Positions 1 to 9,484 of a stretch of 64,000 bases of DNA are shown one piece after another. The stretch spans positions 62,001 through 126,000 of the forward strand of contig JADJVH010000001.1 of assembly GCA_016716665.1 (NCBI GenBank), read 5' to 3'. The DNA is from Candidatus Opimibacter iunctus (GTDB lineage: Bacteria > Bacteroidota > Bacteroidia > Chitinophagales > Saprospiraceae). The position numbers and the translations under genes were made by a program. Every line of letters begins with the position of its first letter. Position 1 is the stretch's first letter. The notes beneath the pieces are model-generated. The model saw only the letters and a program-made list of their open reading frames with translations. It did no database searches and had not been told where the DNA came from.

Positions 1-927
1 AAACTGGACAAACATCCATTTGTGCGGATTGAAGACGTAGCTGTCTGCGCCTTCCAGCCCCTTTCTCAGATGGGCGTATTCGTCAAGCATGAGTGCTGTT
101 CCTGCATATGCTGCATCGACATGATGCCACAGTCCATATTGGTTGGTGATAACACTTAGCGCATCGACTGGATCGATAGCTCCTGTCCCTGTGGTGCCTA
201 TGGTGGATACGACAGCAGTTGGAATGAAGCCTTCCCGTAGATCGTGTGCAATAGCTTCCTCAAGCAATTGAGGGGCCATGGCCAGATTTTTATCCACTCC
301 GATCTTGACCAGGTTGTCAGTGCCAAAACCGGCCAGCCTGACAGCCTTTTCCACTGAAGAATGTGCCTGGGCGGAAGTATAAATACGATAGACCGTACCA
401 TCAAAACCCCGCTTCGAAATACGGTAACCAGATTTCCATTCCCTTGCAGTCAGCAGTGCAGTCAAGGTAGCTGAAGATGCAGTGTCCTGGATTACCCCTT
501 CCCACTTCGCAGGTAATCCCAGCAAATCCCTGCACCACTCCATGCATCGCTGCTCGAGTTCCGCAGCTGCTGGAGAACTTTCCCACAACATACACTGGGC
601 GGAAATCCCTGCTGTGATCATTTCAGCGACAATAGAGGGAAAGCTCGTATTGCCTGGAAAGAAAGCATAGAAATCGGGGTGTTGCCAATGGGTGATCCCC
701 GGGATGATAACTTCCTGAAGGATTTTAAATACCTCATCATCTGAGACAGGTGTTGCGGGAAACTGATCCGGAAACTGCTTATAAATATCACCAGGCTGGA
801 CCTGGCTGCGTACCGGAAACCCATCAATATTCTTGTAGTATTCAGCAATCCATTCAACAGCCCGTGAAGCAAGCAGGGTGAAAGCGTCACGGCCCGCTTC
901 ATTGTTTTGGAACAAGACAGGTGTCAT
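1..927 (-). CDS. PLP-dependent aromatic-L-amino-acid decarboxylase family (group II), 3' end cut by window edge
   Basis: Seen: one uninterrupted frame from an ATG at 927 to base 1 (309 codons) without a stop, so the C-terminus lies outside the window. The N-terminal region has the family sequence ITHWQHPDFYAFFPGN, the centre has VDAAYAGT (the aspartate that contacts the pyridine nitrogen), and NPHKWM sits at the edge, with the PLP-binding lysine at about residue 303. Known: group II decarboxylases remove the alpha-carboxyl of amino acids such as DOPA, tryptophan, tyrosine or phenylalanine, or serve related roles. The substrate cannot be read from this half. It starts 9 bases after the gldC stop, so the two are probably co-transcribed. 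Confidence 0.9.
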   Translation of the reverse strand, partial: MTPVLFQNNEAGRDAFTLLASRAVEWIAEYYKNIDGFPVRSQVQPGDIYKQFPDQFPATPVSDDEVFKILQEVIIPGITHWQHPDFYAFFPGNTSFPSIVAEMITAGISAQCMLWESSPAAAELEQRCMEWCRDLLGLPAKWEGVIQDTASSATLTALLTAREWKSGYRISKRGFDGTVYRIYTSAQAHSSVEKAVRLAGFGTDNLVKIGVDKNLAMAPQLLEEAIAHDLREGFIPTAVVSTIGTTGTGAIDPVDALSVITNQYGLWHHVDAAYAGTALMLDEYAHLRKGLEGADSYVFNPHKWMFVQF

Positions 928-936
928 GGTCAACGA

Positions 937-1281
937 TTACTGCTCAGGAGCAAGGATACCTGTCTTTTCCCCGAAATAGTGAACGAATCGCCTCATCTCA
1001 TTGGCCAGTTCAGTATTCTGTGTAGACTTGTAATATCCATCAGTCAGTGCGGTGAGTGCATAGAATATTTTGCGGTCCATTTCGGCGACCTGTAGTTCCT
1101 TGGTCCAAAGAAACATGGTAGAAGTGTCGAGGCTGTCCTTGTCAAGCAAAGCGAGGAATATTGACTTACTCTCCGAAGGATGGGTCTGATGTGCATCTGA
1201 TGCCTGCCATTCGATAGTTTCAGGGACACGGTTAGCATCAAGCTGTATGCGGATGTTAATATCTGAAGTTGTAGCTGCCAT
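937..1281 (-). CDS. gldC: gliding motility protein GldC
   Basis: 114-residue soluble protein with no signal peptide. Recognised as GldC from the N-terminal pattern of charged beta strand followed by LDANRVPETIEWQASD, then the central LWTKELQVAEMDRKIFYALT and a C-terminal NEMRRFVHYF segment. The length is about right for the family. Known: GldC is a small cytoplasmic protein found only in Bacteroidota; it is needed for efficient gliding in Flavobacterium johnsoniae, but its molecular role is unclear. It lies between a Rossmann-fold protein and a decarboxylase on the same strand, not next to other gld genes. Confidence 0.85.
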   Translation of the reverse strand: MAATTSDINIRIQLDANRVPETIEWQASDAHQTHPSESKSIFLALLDKDSLDTSTMFLWTKELQVAEMDRKIFYALTALTDGYYKSTQNTELANEMRRFVHYFGEKTGILAPEQ

Positions 1282-1362
1282 AGTGAAATGATATAGAATG
1301 TAAAACTACTAATTGTATGATACTAAGGAAATGGGACAAAGAGGCTAAAAAAAGAGAAGCCG

Positions 1363-2085
1363 TCACTGATTAAAGCTCTTTGCGAGTTTGACAATCTCGC
1401 TCACATGATGGATATGTGCTCCCTGCCTGAGACCCTGTGCAGCCTGAACCATCGCCTTGGCCACATCGTCTGCGTCCACTGGGGCAAGGTCTCCGATGAT
1501 GCTACCGGAAAAATACTGAAGCCCCTTGCTTAACCTACCCGCAATTTCTTCCGCAAACCTCTTCTCCTCACGCTGGCCCAGCAAAACAGATGGTCTCATG
1601 ATATGCACTGCCCAATAGGGTAAGCGCCTGACATCATCTTCAAGCTGGCCCTTGACCTTGAGATAGTATATCAGGGACCGGCTATCTGCACCTACAGAGG
1701 ACACCAATACGAGCTGGTTCATGTTCTGCAACGAACCGGTCTTGGCAATATTGAAGATTAGATCATGGTCAATGGCGTGGAAAGCTTCCTTGCTTCCTGC
1801 CTTTTTCATGGTGGTACCAAGGGAGATATATAAGTCGTCTCCACGCATCAGATGGCGGTAATGATCGCTGTGGGACATATCCACCTCGTAGTGGATCAAT
1901 TTAGGGTGACTGGCCTTTATAGGGCTGCGGCCAATAGAAATGACTTTAGAATAGGCCTGATGAACCAGCAACCTGCGAAGGCAACAATTACCTATCAACC
2001 CACTGGCCCCAAAAATAACAGCCACCTTGGAATGGCGCTGTATTTCTACACCTGTTGTGGAATTTTCAAGTAATTGCTTCGTCAT
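1363..2085 (-). CDS. NAD(P)-binding Rossmann-fold protein, TIP30/NmrA-like
   Basis: 240 residues. Dinucleotide-binding GASGLIG lies at residues 26-32 after the strand VAVIF, and the extended SDR layout continues with LVLVSSVGAD and a YLKVKGQLE segment in the place of the Tyr-x-x-x-Lys pair. The C-terminal half has the pattern IMRPSVLLGQREEKRFAEE typical of TIP30 (HTATIP2)-like atypical SDRs. Substrate unknown. It begins 6 bases after the DUF4249 lipoprotein stop, so it is likely in the same transcript. The first 18 or so residues are not conserved-looking, and a later start is possible. Confidence 0.75.
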   Translation of the reverse strand: MTKQLLENSTTGVEIQRHSKVAVIFGASGLIGNCCLRRLLVHQAYSKVISIGRSPIKASHPKLIHYEVDMSHSDHYRHLMRGDDLYISLGTTMKKAGSKEAFHAIDHDLIFNIAKTGSLQNMNQLVLVSSVGADSRSLIYYLKVKGQLEDDVRRLPYWAVHIMRPSVLLGQREEKRFAEEIAGRLSKGLQYFSGSIIGDLAPVDADDVAKAMVQAAQGLRQGAHIHHVSEIVKLAKSFNQ

Positions 2086-2091
2086 CGCTCA

Positions 2092-3027
2092 TCAATAGGC
2101 TACCACAAGGGTATAATAATTGACATTGTACCCTCCCCATATCCCAAGGGCACCGGTGACATTGGATTGCAGCCTTGTATAGCTTGAAAAAGGTCCCTGG
2201 TTTGCCCTGGCAAACTCAAGGGTATTCCAGAAATCAAAATTGGCTTCATCTATTGTACACCATTTGAGGGTCATCGTATCGCCAACAAAATACAATCCAA
2301 ATTCTTCAGGATCAACATCCCCGTTATCTGTGGCAGGATTAAATAGCTGAAAGCCGAAGCTTTTACCGTCGAAAAAGAGATCTTCCTCGACACTCGAAAA
2401 TCCGGTTTCCAACTGGCCTCCGTTGGTCGATCCAAAATACCGGTAGAAATTTTTGACTCCGGCCGGATCAGAAATATAGCAAGTCAATCGCGCAAGAGAA
2501 TCGTTGGGTTCACCTGGAGGAGGCTCAAACATGAGACTATCCAACGGCACTGCCATAGGAATAATGGTAGATGCCGTGATGGTATCTCCTTCGACCAGTA
2601 TACGCAGATCATACGTTTTACCCGACTGGGGTTGCAATTGGTTGAGCAAATCCAGATATACACAGAAATCTACTGAAAGGCTGTCGGCATTCAGTCCAAA
2701 CTGCTCAGCCACTTGCTCCCGGATTGCGGGATCCAGGTCAAAAAGACATATTTCCTGCAAAGCCACTTCAATACTTCCATCGGATACCCGGACATCGGCA
2801 TCGTGCACAAATGATTCGGTAAACTGATCCGGACCAAACTCGCCATAGAAATCAAATGACCTGGTCAACAAGACATAAGTTGGCGTCGGATCCTGGCCAG
2901 CTTCAATATACCCTTCCACCACATATTTTGGCCCGTCTGCTGATGCAGGTGGAATATATTCCTGCTCACAGGAAACAAGTAAAGACATCGATATGCCTAT
3001 AGCAATGAGCTTAAGTGTTGCTTTCAT
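2092..3027 (-). CDS. DUF4249-family outer-membrane lipoprotein
   Basis: 311 residues with a lipoprotein signal peptide ending in SLLVSC (lipidated Cys at residue 20). Known: DUF4249 proteins are Bacteroidota surface lipoproteins usually encoded next to a TonB-dependent receptor and thought to work with it. The mature part starts with the usual YVVEGYIEAGQDPTPTYVLL strand and later has GKTYDLRILVEGDTITAST, consistent with an Ig-like beta-sandwich. Its ATG overlaps the receptor stop by four bases (ATGA at 3024-3027), pointing to coupled translation. Confidence 0.8.
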   Translation of the reverse strand: MKATLKLIAIGISMSLLVSCEQEYIPPASADGPKYVVEGYIEAGQDPTPTYVLLTRSFDFYGEFGPDQFTESFVHDADVRVSDGSIEVALQEICLFDLDPAIREQVAEQFGLNADSLSVDFCVYLDLLNQLQPQSGKTYDLRILVEGDTITASTIIPMAVPLDSLMFEPPPGEPNDSLARLTCYISDPAGVKNFYRYFGSTNGGQLETGFSSVEEDLFFDGKSFGFQLFNPATDNGDVDPEEFGLYFVGDTMTLKWCTIDEANFDFWNTLEFARANQGPFSSYTRLQSNVTGALGIWGGYNVNYYTLVVAY

Positions 3028-5372
3028 TTGAACTTAAAATTCCAGGTGACAGATGGGAGTATCGGGAATATCGACACCTTATATGCATTGACGTCTGCAG
3101 TACCGGATTGCAAATCCGTCTCATAGTCTGTGTAGATAAAAAAGGTATTCTTACGGTTGTAGACATTGTATATCGAAAACACCCATTCTGATCTGAAAGC
3201 TTTCTGACTTGCCGGATTGGGCACCCATGTCAGGGAAACATCCATCCTGTGATATGGCTCCAGGCGACGACTATTGCGCGGACCATAATCAGTCTGCAAC
3301 TCACCTTCGATCAGGTAGACTCTTTCCGGAGGTGTAAATGCTTTACCTGTTGCATAAACAAACACGAGTCCGGCAGTTAACTTATCGGTAAGCCGATAAT
3401 TGGCCACAACACTTAGATCATGTGTACGATCGTACGTAGTAGGATATGTCCTGCCATTTTCAATATCCGGAAATGTCCTGTCCGTGCGGCTCAGCGTATA
3501 GCCGATCCACCCATTGAGGGCACCTGTATTCTTGCGGATGAAAAATTCCGTCCCATAGGCCCTGCCATCACCAAATACAAATTCATTTTCTACCTGGTCT
3601 ACGCTGTTATCAACATAGCTTTCCCGATAGTCTATCTGATCCTTGAGCGATTTGTAATACACTTCAATAGAGGCCTCAAATGCATTCTTCCGGATATTCT
3701 GAAAATACCCGGCTGCATATTGCCACCCTCTTTGCGGCTTGACCAGTTCAGAACTTGGCACCCACACATCCGCAGGCAAGGTAGAGGAGCTATTACTCAC
3801 CAGGTGCAGATATTGGGTTGTTGAGGTAATGCCTGCTTTGAGTGATGTGTTCGGATTGAGTGTCGTGGTGACAAACATTCTTGGCTCAAGGGAATTATAC
3901 GTCTTGACGATCTCGCCACCATCATAGACCTGGCCATCGATGCCGGAAGTATAAGGACCAGTCTGCTGGAATAGCGTGGCTCTCAATCCCAGATTGACAC
4001 GGATCCATGGATTGATCTTCCAATCATCCTGGAGATATACTGCATACTCATGGGCGTACTTGGCCTCAGCCGTGTTTTCAAACTCAGTGTCACCTGCATT
4101 CCCTCTGATAATATTGGGAGTCAATCGATGATGCGTGGCATGCAGGCCCGTTTTCACCTGGTGATTATTAGATGGGAAATAGTCAAAATCAAATTTAGCT
4201 GTGTAATCCCTTACACCTGAAAAGATGTCAAACTTGAATTCCTCCTGCTCAAATCCTGCCTTAAACTGGTAGTCGTTGTAGATCGCAGAGAGATTAAAAA
4301 ACAATTTGTCATTAAACAGGTGATTCCACCTCAGCGTGGCTGTAGCGTTTCCATAAGGAAGGGTAAATTGAAAGTCCCTCCCGGGCTGTGCGAAGGTCAA
4401 TACATCCCTTCCAAAATAACCACTGAGATAGACCCTGTCATTTTGCGAAAACTGATAATTCATTTTCGCATTGAGGTCATAGAAAAAGTAATTGGTCCCT
4501 GCAAAATCTGTTTGGCGCACAAATGGTTGCGCAAGGTCAAATCCATATGTACGGCGTCCGCTGATCAGGAAACTACTCTTGTTTTTGACGATAGGTCCTT
4601 CAAGGGTCAGCCTTGAAGAGATCAGTCCAATCCCTCCTTCTCCCTGAAATTCCTGGTTGTTTCCTTCCTTCATCTGAATATCAAGCACCGAAGACAACCG
4701 ACCTCCATACACTGCAGGTATTCCACCCTTAATGAGTGTTGTGTTCTTGATGGCATCAGAATTGAATACGCTAAAGAAGCCAAGGAAATGCCCGCTGTTA
4801 TAGACTACAGCCTCATCCAGCAACACCAGGTTCTGGTCAGCTCCTCCACCTCGAACATAAAATCCTGCACTGCCTTCTCCAGCCGAAGAAACACCCGGCA
4901 ATAATTGTATCGTCTTGAGAATATCTACTTCACCAAGTAATGCCGGCAGGACTTTCAGTTGTTCGACAGGTATGGTCACCCTTCCCATCGAAGTGCTTTG
5001 GACATTGTCATCCTCTTCCTCCGCCTTTGCCGCGATGACCACTTCCTCCATCGCTATCCCTTGTATCAACTGAATATTGAGGTTGGCATTTGCATGAAGG
5101 TCGAGATCTTCCACATATGTCTGATATCCAAGGTAGGAGACCACAATCCTCTGGGGCCCCTCAGGCAAGGTGATGGAAAAGAACCCGTATGTATTTGTAA
5201 CCGTACCTGTAGTGGCATCCTTTTCAAGGAAAACATTGGCCCCGATCAAGGTCTCACCGGTCTCATTGTCCTTGACATATCCGCTGATGGTATACTTAGC
5301 CTGTGCATTGGCTTCCATGAGGAACAAGCACCATAATCCGGCCAGAAGTGTTCGTAGTGTAATCGTTTGCAT
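3024..5372 (-). CDS. TonB-dependent outer-membrane receptor with N-terminal CarboxypepD-like domain
   Basis: The open frame extends to 5402, but the start at 5372 gives a proper signal peptide (MQTITLRTLLAGLWCLFLMEANAQA), so I prefer it (about 782 residues). Order: signal peptide; CarboxypepD_reg-like beta domain (YTISGYVKDNETGETLIGANV to about residue 90); plug with LPALLGEVDILKTIQLLPG and FYVRGGGADQNLVLLDEA; the rest is a 22-strand barrel with a terminal aromatic residue pair (TWNFKFK). Known: this subclass pairs with DUF4249 lipoproteins and imports an unknown nutrient using TonB energy. First gene of the minus-strand cluster running down to base 1. Confidence 0.88.
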   Translation of the reverse strand: MQTITLRTLLAGLWCLFLMEANAQAKYTISGYVKDNETGETLIGANVFLEKDATTGTVTNTYGFFSITLPEGPQRIVVSYLGYQTYVEDLDLHANANLNIQLIQGIAMEEVVIAAKAEEEDDNVQSTSMGRVTIPVEQLKVLPALLGEVDILKTIQLLPGVSSAGEGSAGFYVRGGGADQNLVLLDEAVVYNSGHFLGFFSVFNSDAIKNTTLIKGGIPAVYGGRLSSVLDIQMKEGNNQEFQGEGGIGLISSRLTLEGPIVKNKSSFLISGRRTYGFDLAQPFVRQTDFAGTNYFFYDLNAKMNYQFSQNDRVYLSGYFGRDVLTFAQPGRDFQFTLPYGNATATLRWNHLFNDKLFFNLSAIYNDYQFKAGFEQEEFKFDIFSGVRDYTAKFDFDYFPSNNHQVKTGLHATHHRLTPNIIRGNAGDTEFENTAEAKYAHEYAVYLQDDWKINPWIRVNLGLRATLFQQTGPYTSGIDGQVYDGGEIVKTYNSLEPRMFVTTTLNPNTSLKAGITSTTQYLHLVSNSSSTLPADVWVPSSELVKPQRGWQYAAGYFQNIRKNAFEASIEVYYKSLKDQIDYRESYVDNSVDQVENEFVFGDGRAYGTEFFIRKNTGALNGWIGYTLSRTDRTFPDIENGRTYPTTYDRTHDLSVVANYRLTDKLTAGLVFVYATGKAFTPPERVYLIEGELQTDYGPRNSRRLEPYHRMDVSLTWVPNPASQKAFRSEWVFSIYNVYNRKNTFFIYTDYETDLQSGTADVNAYKVSIFPILPSVTWNFKFK

Positions 5373-5402
5373 ATGATCGATGAAAAACGGTTTTAGGGTC
5401 AT

Positions 5403-5602
5403 TTTGTTACGGGAATCACGGAAAGAATTGATGAATACAGCAATTCACCCGATGAAAGCCCGGGTGCCGTGCTCCTGAATCTGCAACTTATTACGAAACG
5501 ATTCGTTACAATTGGTACGATCTCGGTACCCAGCGACTATTGAGGCACAAGGTAATTCAATGCTATTGAATGCCCACCCCGTAACCAAAAAAGTCAAAGC
5601 CG
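5403..5602. promoter_or_regulatory. divergent intergenic region with two inverted repeats
   Basis: 200-base gap between the divergently transcribed TonB receptor and the DUF6588 gene. It holds two short dyads: ACGAA-acga-TTCGT at 5493-5506 and GGTAC-gatctcg-GTACC at 5514-5530. They could be an operator or just chance. No TAnnTTTG box was seen with good spacing on either strand. Confidence 0.3.
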
Positions 5603-6456
5603 ATGAAGCTTCTATTCTATGTTATCTCAGGTTTACTATTGTTCCCAGGTACATTTCGGGCTCAGGACCAGGATATACAAGCATATCTGGATGCGTATAT
5701 CGGCGAAAATGCTATCCCATACCTGCAGCCTCTGGCTGATTTATTTGCATCCAACATCAACACAGGTGTTTGGGAATGGTCCAAAGGTGATTCAACATTT
5801 TACTTCCGGCTGAAAGCCCAGGCCATAGTTTCATTTCCCTCTGACCCTATGCAAACATTCACCGGAAAAACAACCGGCGACTTCAGGCCTTCCCAAACAG
5901 CTACTGTGCCTACGATCATCGGGGACAGAAACGCTGTCCTTCTGCAAGGTGAAGACACAACATTCTACATATTCCCCGGAGGATACGATCTGAAGCGATT
6001 GATGTTAGGCACCCCTCAAGTGACCATAGGTGGGTTCCTGCATTCAGAAATCAGTGGCCGGTTTCTTTCCTTTTCATTAGGCGAGGACTTGCCAGGCATT
6101 TTCTATCAGATTATTTTGACCTTCCTTTTGAATTTTCAGTGGGCTATTTCTACCACCATATCCAGGCAGGTGATTACCTCGACAGCGACCAGCAATTGGT
6201 TTCCGTACACCTCGGCAAATCAGGAAAATATTTTTCAGGGCAACTGATGGTAGGTTATCAGACATCAAGCTCCGCCATACACTATGTCTATGACAATGAT
6301 GATGAACTTATAAATGTTGACCTGCAAATTGAAAATCAAAATCATATGATCTTCGAAGCCTCTGCAGGCATGAGACTTGGCCTGTTGTTTGTAACCGGCG
6401 CTGTCAGTTATGCACAACATCCGAATATCTCAGCCGGATTTGGGTTTTTCTTCTAG
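5603..6456 (+). CDS. DUF6588-family exported protein, single frameshift near 6105
   Basis: Frame one (5603-6247) gives signal peptide MKLLFYVISGLLLFPGTFRAQ, then AYIGENAIPYLQPLADLFASN and INTGVWEWSKGD, typical of DUF6588 proteins of Bacteroidota. Homology-like sequence stops at about 6105 and continues in another frame as DYFDLPFEFSVGYFYHH to ISAGFGFFF at the stop (6456), an outer-membrane-barrel-like ending. The frame change equals loss of one base. Joined, the product is about 284 residues, normal for the family. Function unknown; the C-terminal aromatic end suggests an outer-membrane location. The frameshift may be a sequencing error or a real inactivation. Confidence 0.65.
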
Positions 6457-6478
6457 GCTTTTGACATCTAATGGATCA

Positions 6479-7258
6479 CTATCTGCTGAAAGGCACCATG
6501 GCTTTTACTTTGTACCCTGCTGCTCTGAGCCCCCCGATAATTCCTGTTGGACCGCTAAGGTGACCTGCTCCTACGGCAATAAAATAAGTCAATGAAGGGT
6601 CAAAGGATTTCATTCTTTTGGTCATTTCGAGATTCCTGTTGTATATGATCCGCTTACGCAAATGATGCATTGAGGATTTAGTCAATTGATACAACCGATG
6701 TATATCCCCTTCAGCATATAGTTCCAGGGAATGCCTGGTAAACTTTCTTAATTTTTCAGGACTTGTGCTTATCTCCTTGATCTGCCGATAGAGCGGGTCA
6801 GGTGCAATCGAGTGAAGTAAAGTCATTTGCTCTTTGAGTGTTTCCAGACCTCGCATGGTCAATTGGTGCCTGTCCGCAAAATTCCAAAGATGTTCATCAA
6901 GAGAAACCCTTCGATCATTTTCAAGCATGCTATGGGAAATAGCACTCATGATCATCAAGGGATGCAGGTGATCATAACGAATGATGTCCAGCCTGAATGA
7001 TTTCATTAACTGGTTCCTGAGTTTTGCATACACCTCATTCCTGAAGTATGCTGACATGGAATAAGCTGGCATCTCAGTATGTTCGGGCACCTCTCCAAGA
7101 TCCATTTCCCCCACATATACATCTGATTGCTGAATCAGCGGATATAGCACATCGCAGTATCCATAGACACGCTCATCACGGATATGCATGGTTCCAAACA
7201 GGAAGGAAGTCCTTCCTTCCGGAGGATGGAGTGACCACAACAAGGATGAATTACTCAA
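6479..7258 (-). CDS. TraB/GumN family protein
   Basis: 259 residues. The family hallmarks are visible: TSFLFGTMH near the N-terminus (the GTxH motif), an acidic VGEMDLG segment that follows, and the C-terminal YFIAVGAGHLSGPTGIIGGL with the second conserved Gly-x-x-His. Known: TraB/GumN (PF01963) proteins are distantly related to the Tiki metalloproteases, with the two GxxH motifs and a glutamate in the likely active site. No signal peptide is obvious, so it may act in the cytoplasm. Convergent with the DUF6588 gene. Confidence 0.8.
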   Translation of the reverse strand: MSNSSLLWSLHPPEGRTSFLFGTMHIRDERVYGYCDVLYPLIQQSDVYVGEMDLGEVPEHTEMPAYSMSAYFRNEVYAKLRNQLMKSFRLDIIRYDHLHPLMIMSAISHSMLENDRRVSLDEHLWNFADRHQLTMRGLETLKEQMTLLHSIAPDPLYRQIKEISTSPEKLRKFTRHSLELYAEGDIHRLYQLTKSSMHHLRKRIIYNRNLEMTKRMKSFDPSLTYFIAVGAGHLSGPTGIIGGLRAAGYKVKAMVPFSR

Positions 7259-7288
7259 GACCCTTCTAAGGTTGCTGCCGGCAACCGG

Positions 7289-7768
7289 CTATTCACCATT
7301 ATAGTTGAGTGGCAATACCTTTCTATTCTTGACCGTCGACAGTGTCATGAGTGTCTTGAGCCTTTCGACTTCAGGAATCTGAGACAATACATTAAAAAGA
7401 AGGTTCTGGTACGCTTGTAAATCCTTACAGATAACCTTTAGCAGGAAATCGCCATCACCTGTAATGATATTGCACTCTGCCACTTCATCTATTTCATTGA
7501 CCTTATGAAGGAAGTTCTCTGAGGCATTTTGCTTATGCCAGCCGATGTTGACCAGGATAAAGGTTTTAACGGTAAGTCCCAGGGCTAAAGGATCCACCTC
7601 TGCATGGTAGCTTTTTATAATTCCGTTTTTCTCCAGCTTCTTCACCCGCTCCAGGGTGGGTGCCGGAGACAAACCGATTCTCTTCGACAGGCTTAAGTTG
7701 GTGATGTTACTGTTTTCCTGCAGTAGCTGCAATATCTGAAAATCAATCTTGTCAAGATCTTCGATCAT
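7289..7768 (-). CDS. Lrp/AsnC-family transcriptional regulator
   Basis: 159 residues, the usual family length. It starts with LDKIDFQILQLLQENSNITN and a winged helix-turn-helix (LSLSKRIGLSPAPTLERVKKLEKNGII), followed by an RAM/ligand-binding domain with ECNIITGDGDFLLKVICKD. Known: Lrp-type proteins sense amino acids and form octamers. It lies 42 bases downstream of glutamate dehydrogenase on the same strand, so amino-acid-dependent control of that gene is a reasonable inference, not shown by the sequence. Confidence 0.92.
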   Translation of the reverse strand: MIEDLDKIDFQILQLLQENSNITNLSLSKRIGLSPAPTLERVKKLEKNGIIKSYHAEVDPLALGLTVKTFILVNIGWHKQNASENFLHKVNEIDEVAECNIITGDGDFLLKVICKDLQAYQNLLFNVLSQIPEVERLKTLMTLSTVKNRKVLPLNYNGE

Positions 7769-7810
7769 GTGGTATACCTTTTATGCGCTTAAAAACCTTA
7801 TTGTTATGGT

Positions 7811-9235
7811 CTATGGGAAAATACCCAAACGAACATAGTCTCCTGAAATTTTATTCAATGCCACTACGAAAGCCGCTGAACGGAGATCTTCAATGTTCTT
7901 CTTACGCTTGAGTGTCTCACGGATTTCATCATATGCATTCACCATAGTGTCTTCAAGTCCGGAACGAACCAGATCGATTTCATCGGCCCCATGTGTCAAC
8001 ACATCCTTCTCTCTGGAACTTACGTTCTGACCTGTAAGCCTTTCTACGGTTGACAGAAGGTTACTGAGGGAATTCTCCTGAAACCTCTTTTCCATCCGGC
8101 CAAAGCGCATGTGGGAAAGATTTTTCAGCCACTCAAAATAGGAGACGGTCACACCACCGGCATTGCGATACATATCCGGGAGGCGCACAACACCCTTTGT
8201 AGCTAATATATCGGCAGCCTCAGACGTTACTGGACCGTTTGCAGCTTCTGCAATGATTTTTGCTTTTACCTTCTTTGCATTTTCGGTTGTGATCTGATTT
8301 TCAAGAGCTGCAGGAACGAGAATATCACAATTGATAGCGACCCAATCTTTTCGATCAGGTAGTGTTTTGGTTCCGGGAAATCCTAAAATAGTGCCTTTGT
8401 CTTTGCGGAATTTAAGCAGCTTATCAATATTGATACCTTTCTCATTGACAATTGTCCCTTCCATTTCAGAAACACCTACAATGATGGCATCACCTTCCAC
8501 CTGAGAAATACTGCCTGAATATGACCCCACATTTCCTAAGCCCTGAATCACCATTGTCTTTCCAGCTATGCCTGGTTCCAGGCCTAAGGCTTTGGCATCA
8601 TCCGCATAAGATAAAAACTGGCGGATCCCATAATATACACCGCGCCCTGTTGCCTCCGTCCTGCCCTTGATACCATTCTGGCTTTCAGGTTTTCCGGTGA
8701 CACAAGCTGCTGCATCAATCTCCCCATGTTTGAAAGTCTGATAGGTGTCAAGTATCCAGGCCATTTCCCGGCTACCCGTTCCGTAATCAGGTGCAGGCAC
8801 ATCAAGGCCTGGACCAATAAAATTTTTACGAATCAGCTCCGTGGTATACCGACGGGTAATCAATTCAAGTTGTTGCTCTGTATAATTTCTTGGACTGATT
8901 TTAACACCTCCTTTGGCCCCGCCAAATGGAACATCTACCAAGGCGCATTTATAACTCATCAAAGCTGCAAGAGCCATGACCTCATCACGGTTGACCATAT
9001 GACTAAAGCGAATACCTCCCTTAGTCGGAAGACGGTGATGGCTGTGTTGTACGCGAAAGGCCTCGATGACCTGGTATGTATTACCAATCTTGACCGGGAA
9101 GGTCATTTCATATACTGCGTTACAACCTTTGATCTGCTCCAGGAGACCTTTTGGAATTGACGTGTGAGCCGCAGCCCTGTCAAAATTCCTGTTGACGCTT
9201 TCGAAGAAGCTGAGATGTTTACTTGTATTACTCAT
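7811..9235 (-). CDS. gdhA: Glu/Leu/Phe/Val dehydrogenase (glutamate dehydrogenase)
   Basis: The frame opens at 9253, but the Met at 9235 (MSNTSKHLSFFESVNRNFD) fits the family better; about 474 residues. Substrate-site motifs PTKGGIRFS, YKCALVDVPFGGAKGGV (catalytic lysine) and PAPDYGTGSREMAWILDTY are all present, followed by GRTEATGRGV and the nucleotide-binding VIQGLGNVGSYS. Known: it interconverts glutamate and 2-oxoglutarate plus ammonia. The missing fourth glycine pattern around GLGNVG leaves the cofactor (NAD or NADP) open. The start overlaps the ccmD-like stop by 8 bases. An Lrp regulator follows. Confidence 0.93.
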   Translation of the reverse strand: MSNTSKHLSFFESVNRNFDRAAAHTSIPKGLLEQIKGCNAVYEMTFPVKIGNTYQVIEAFRVQHSHHRLPTKGGIRFSHMVNRDEVMALAALMSYKCALVDVPFGGAKGGVKISPRNYTEQQLELITRRYTTELIRKNFIGPGLDVPAPDYGTGSREMAWILDTYQTFKHGEIDAAACVTGKPESQNGIKGRTEATGRGVYYGIRQFLSYADDAKALGLEPGIAGKTMVIQGLGNVGSYSGSISQVEGDAIIVGVSEMEGTIVNEKGINIDKLLKFRKDKGTILGFPGTKTLPDRKDWVAINCDILVPAALENQITTENAKKVKAKIIAEAANGPVTSEAADILATKGVVRLPDMYRNAGGVTVSYFEWLKNLSHMRFGRMEKRFQENSLSNLLSTVERLTGQNVSSREKDVLTHGADEIDLVRSGLEDTMVNAYDEIRETLKRKKNIEDLRSAAFVVALNKISGDYVRLGIFP

Positions 9236-9440
9236 TTTTTTGCCGTTTTTCAATTCTTGAAATTTTTCGATCCAGCTGGATCATATAGATAAACAAGGTG
9301 ATCAGGATAATCAGGCATACGCCTGCTACTACGTAAATCTTGCCAATACTCCTGATAAAATCAGGAGCCGCTTCCCCTTCCGCCCGTGCAGATTGGAAAA
9401 CAAGGAGAAGAACAAATGCGAATATGCTTTTGATGCTCAT
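9228..9440 (-). CDS. CcmD-family small membrane protein
   Basis: The open frame reaches 9536, but the Met at 9440 gives a 70-residue protein with a cleavable or anchoring hydrophobic start (MSIKSIFAFVLLLVFQSARA) and one transmembrane helix KIYVVAGVCLIILITLFIYMI followed by charged QLDRKISRIEKRQ. This is the single-helix pattern of the CcmD family seen in Bacteroidota downstream of ccmC. Known: CcmD helps release holo-CcmE from the CcmABC heme exporter. The position right after ccmC supports the call. Confidence 0.75.
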   Translation of the reverse strand: MSIKSIFAFVLLLVFQSARAEGEAAPDFIRSIGKIYVVAGVCLIILITLFIYMIQLDRKISRIEKRQKNE

Positions 9441-9484
9441 AGGCTGCTGAAAAAGCCCATAAATATGACAAGATTTATTCAACT

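Noticed and set aside
8726..9160. 144-codon plus-strand frame opposite glutamate dehydrogenase
   Set aside because: Shadow of a clearly recognised gene; no family sequence or start signal.
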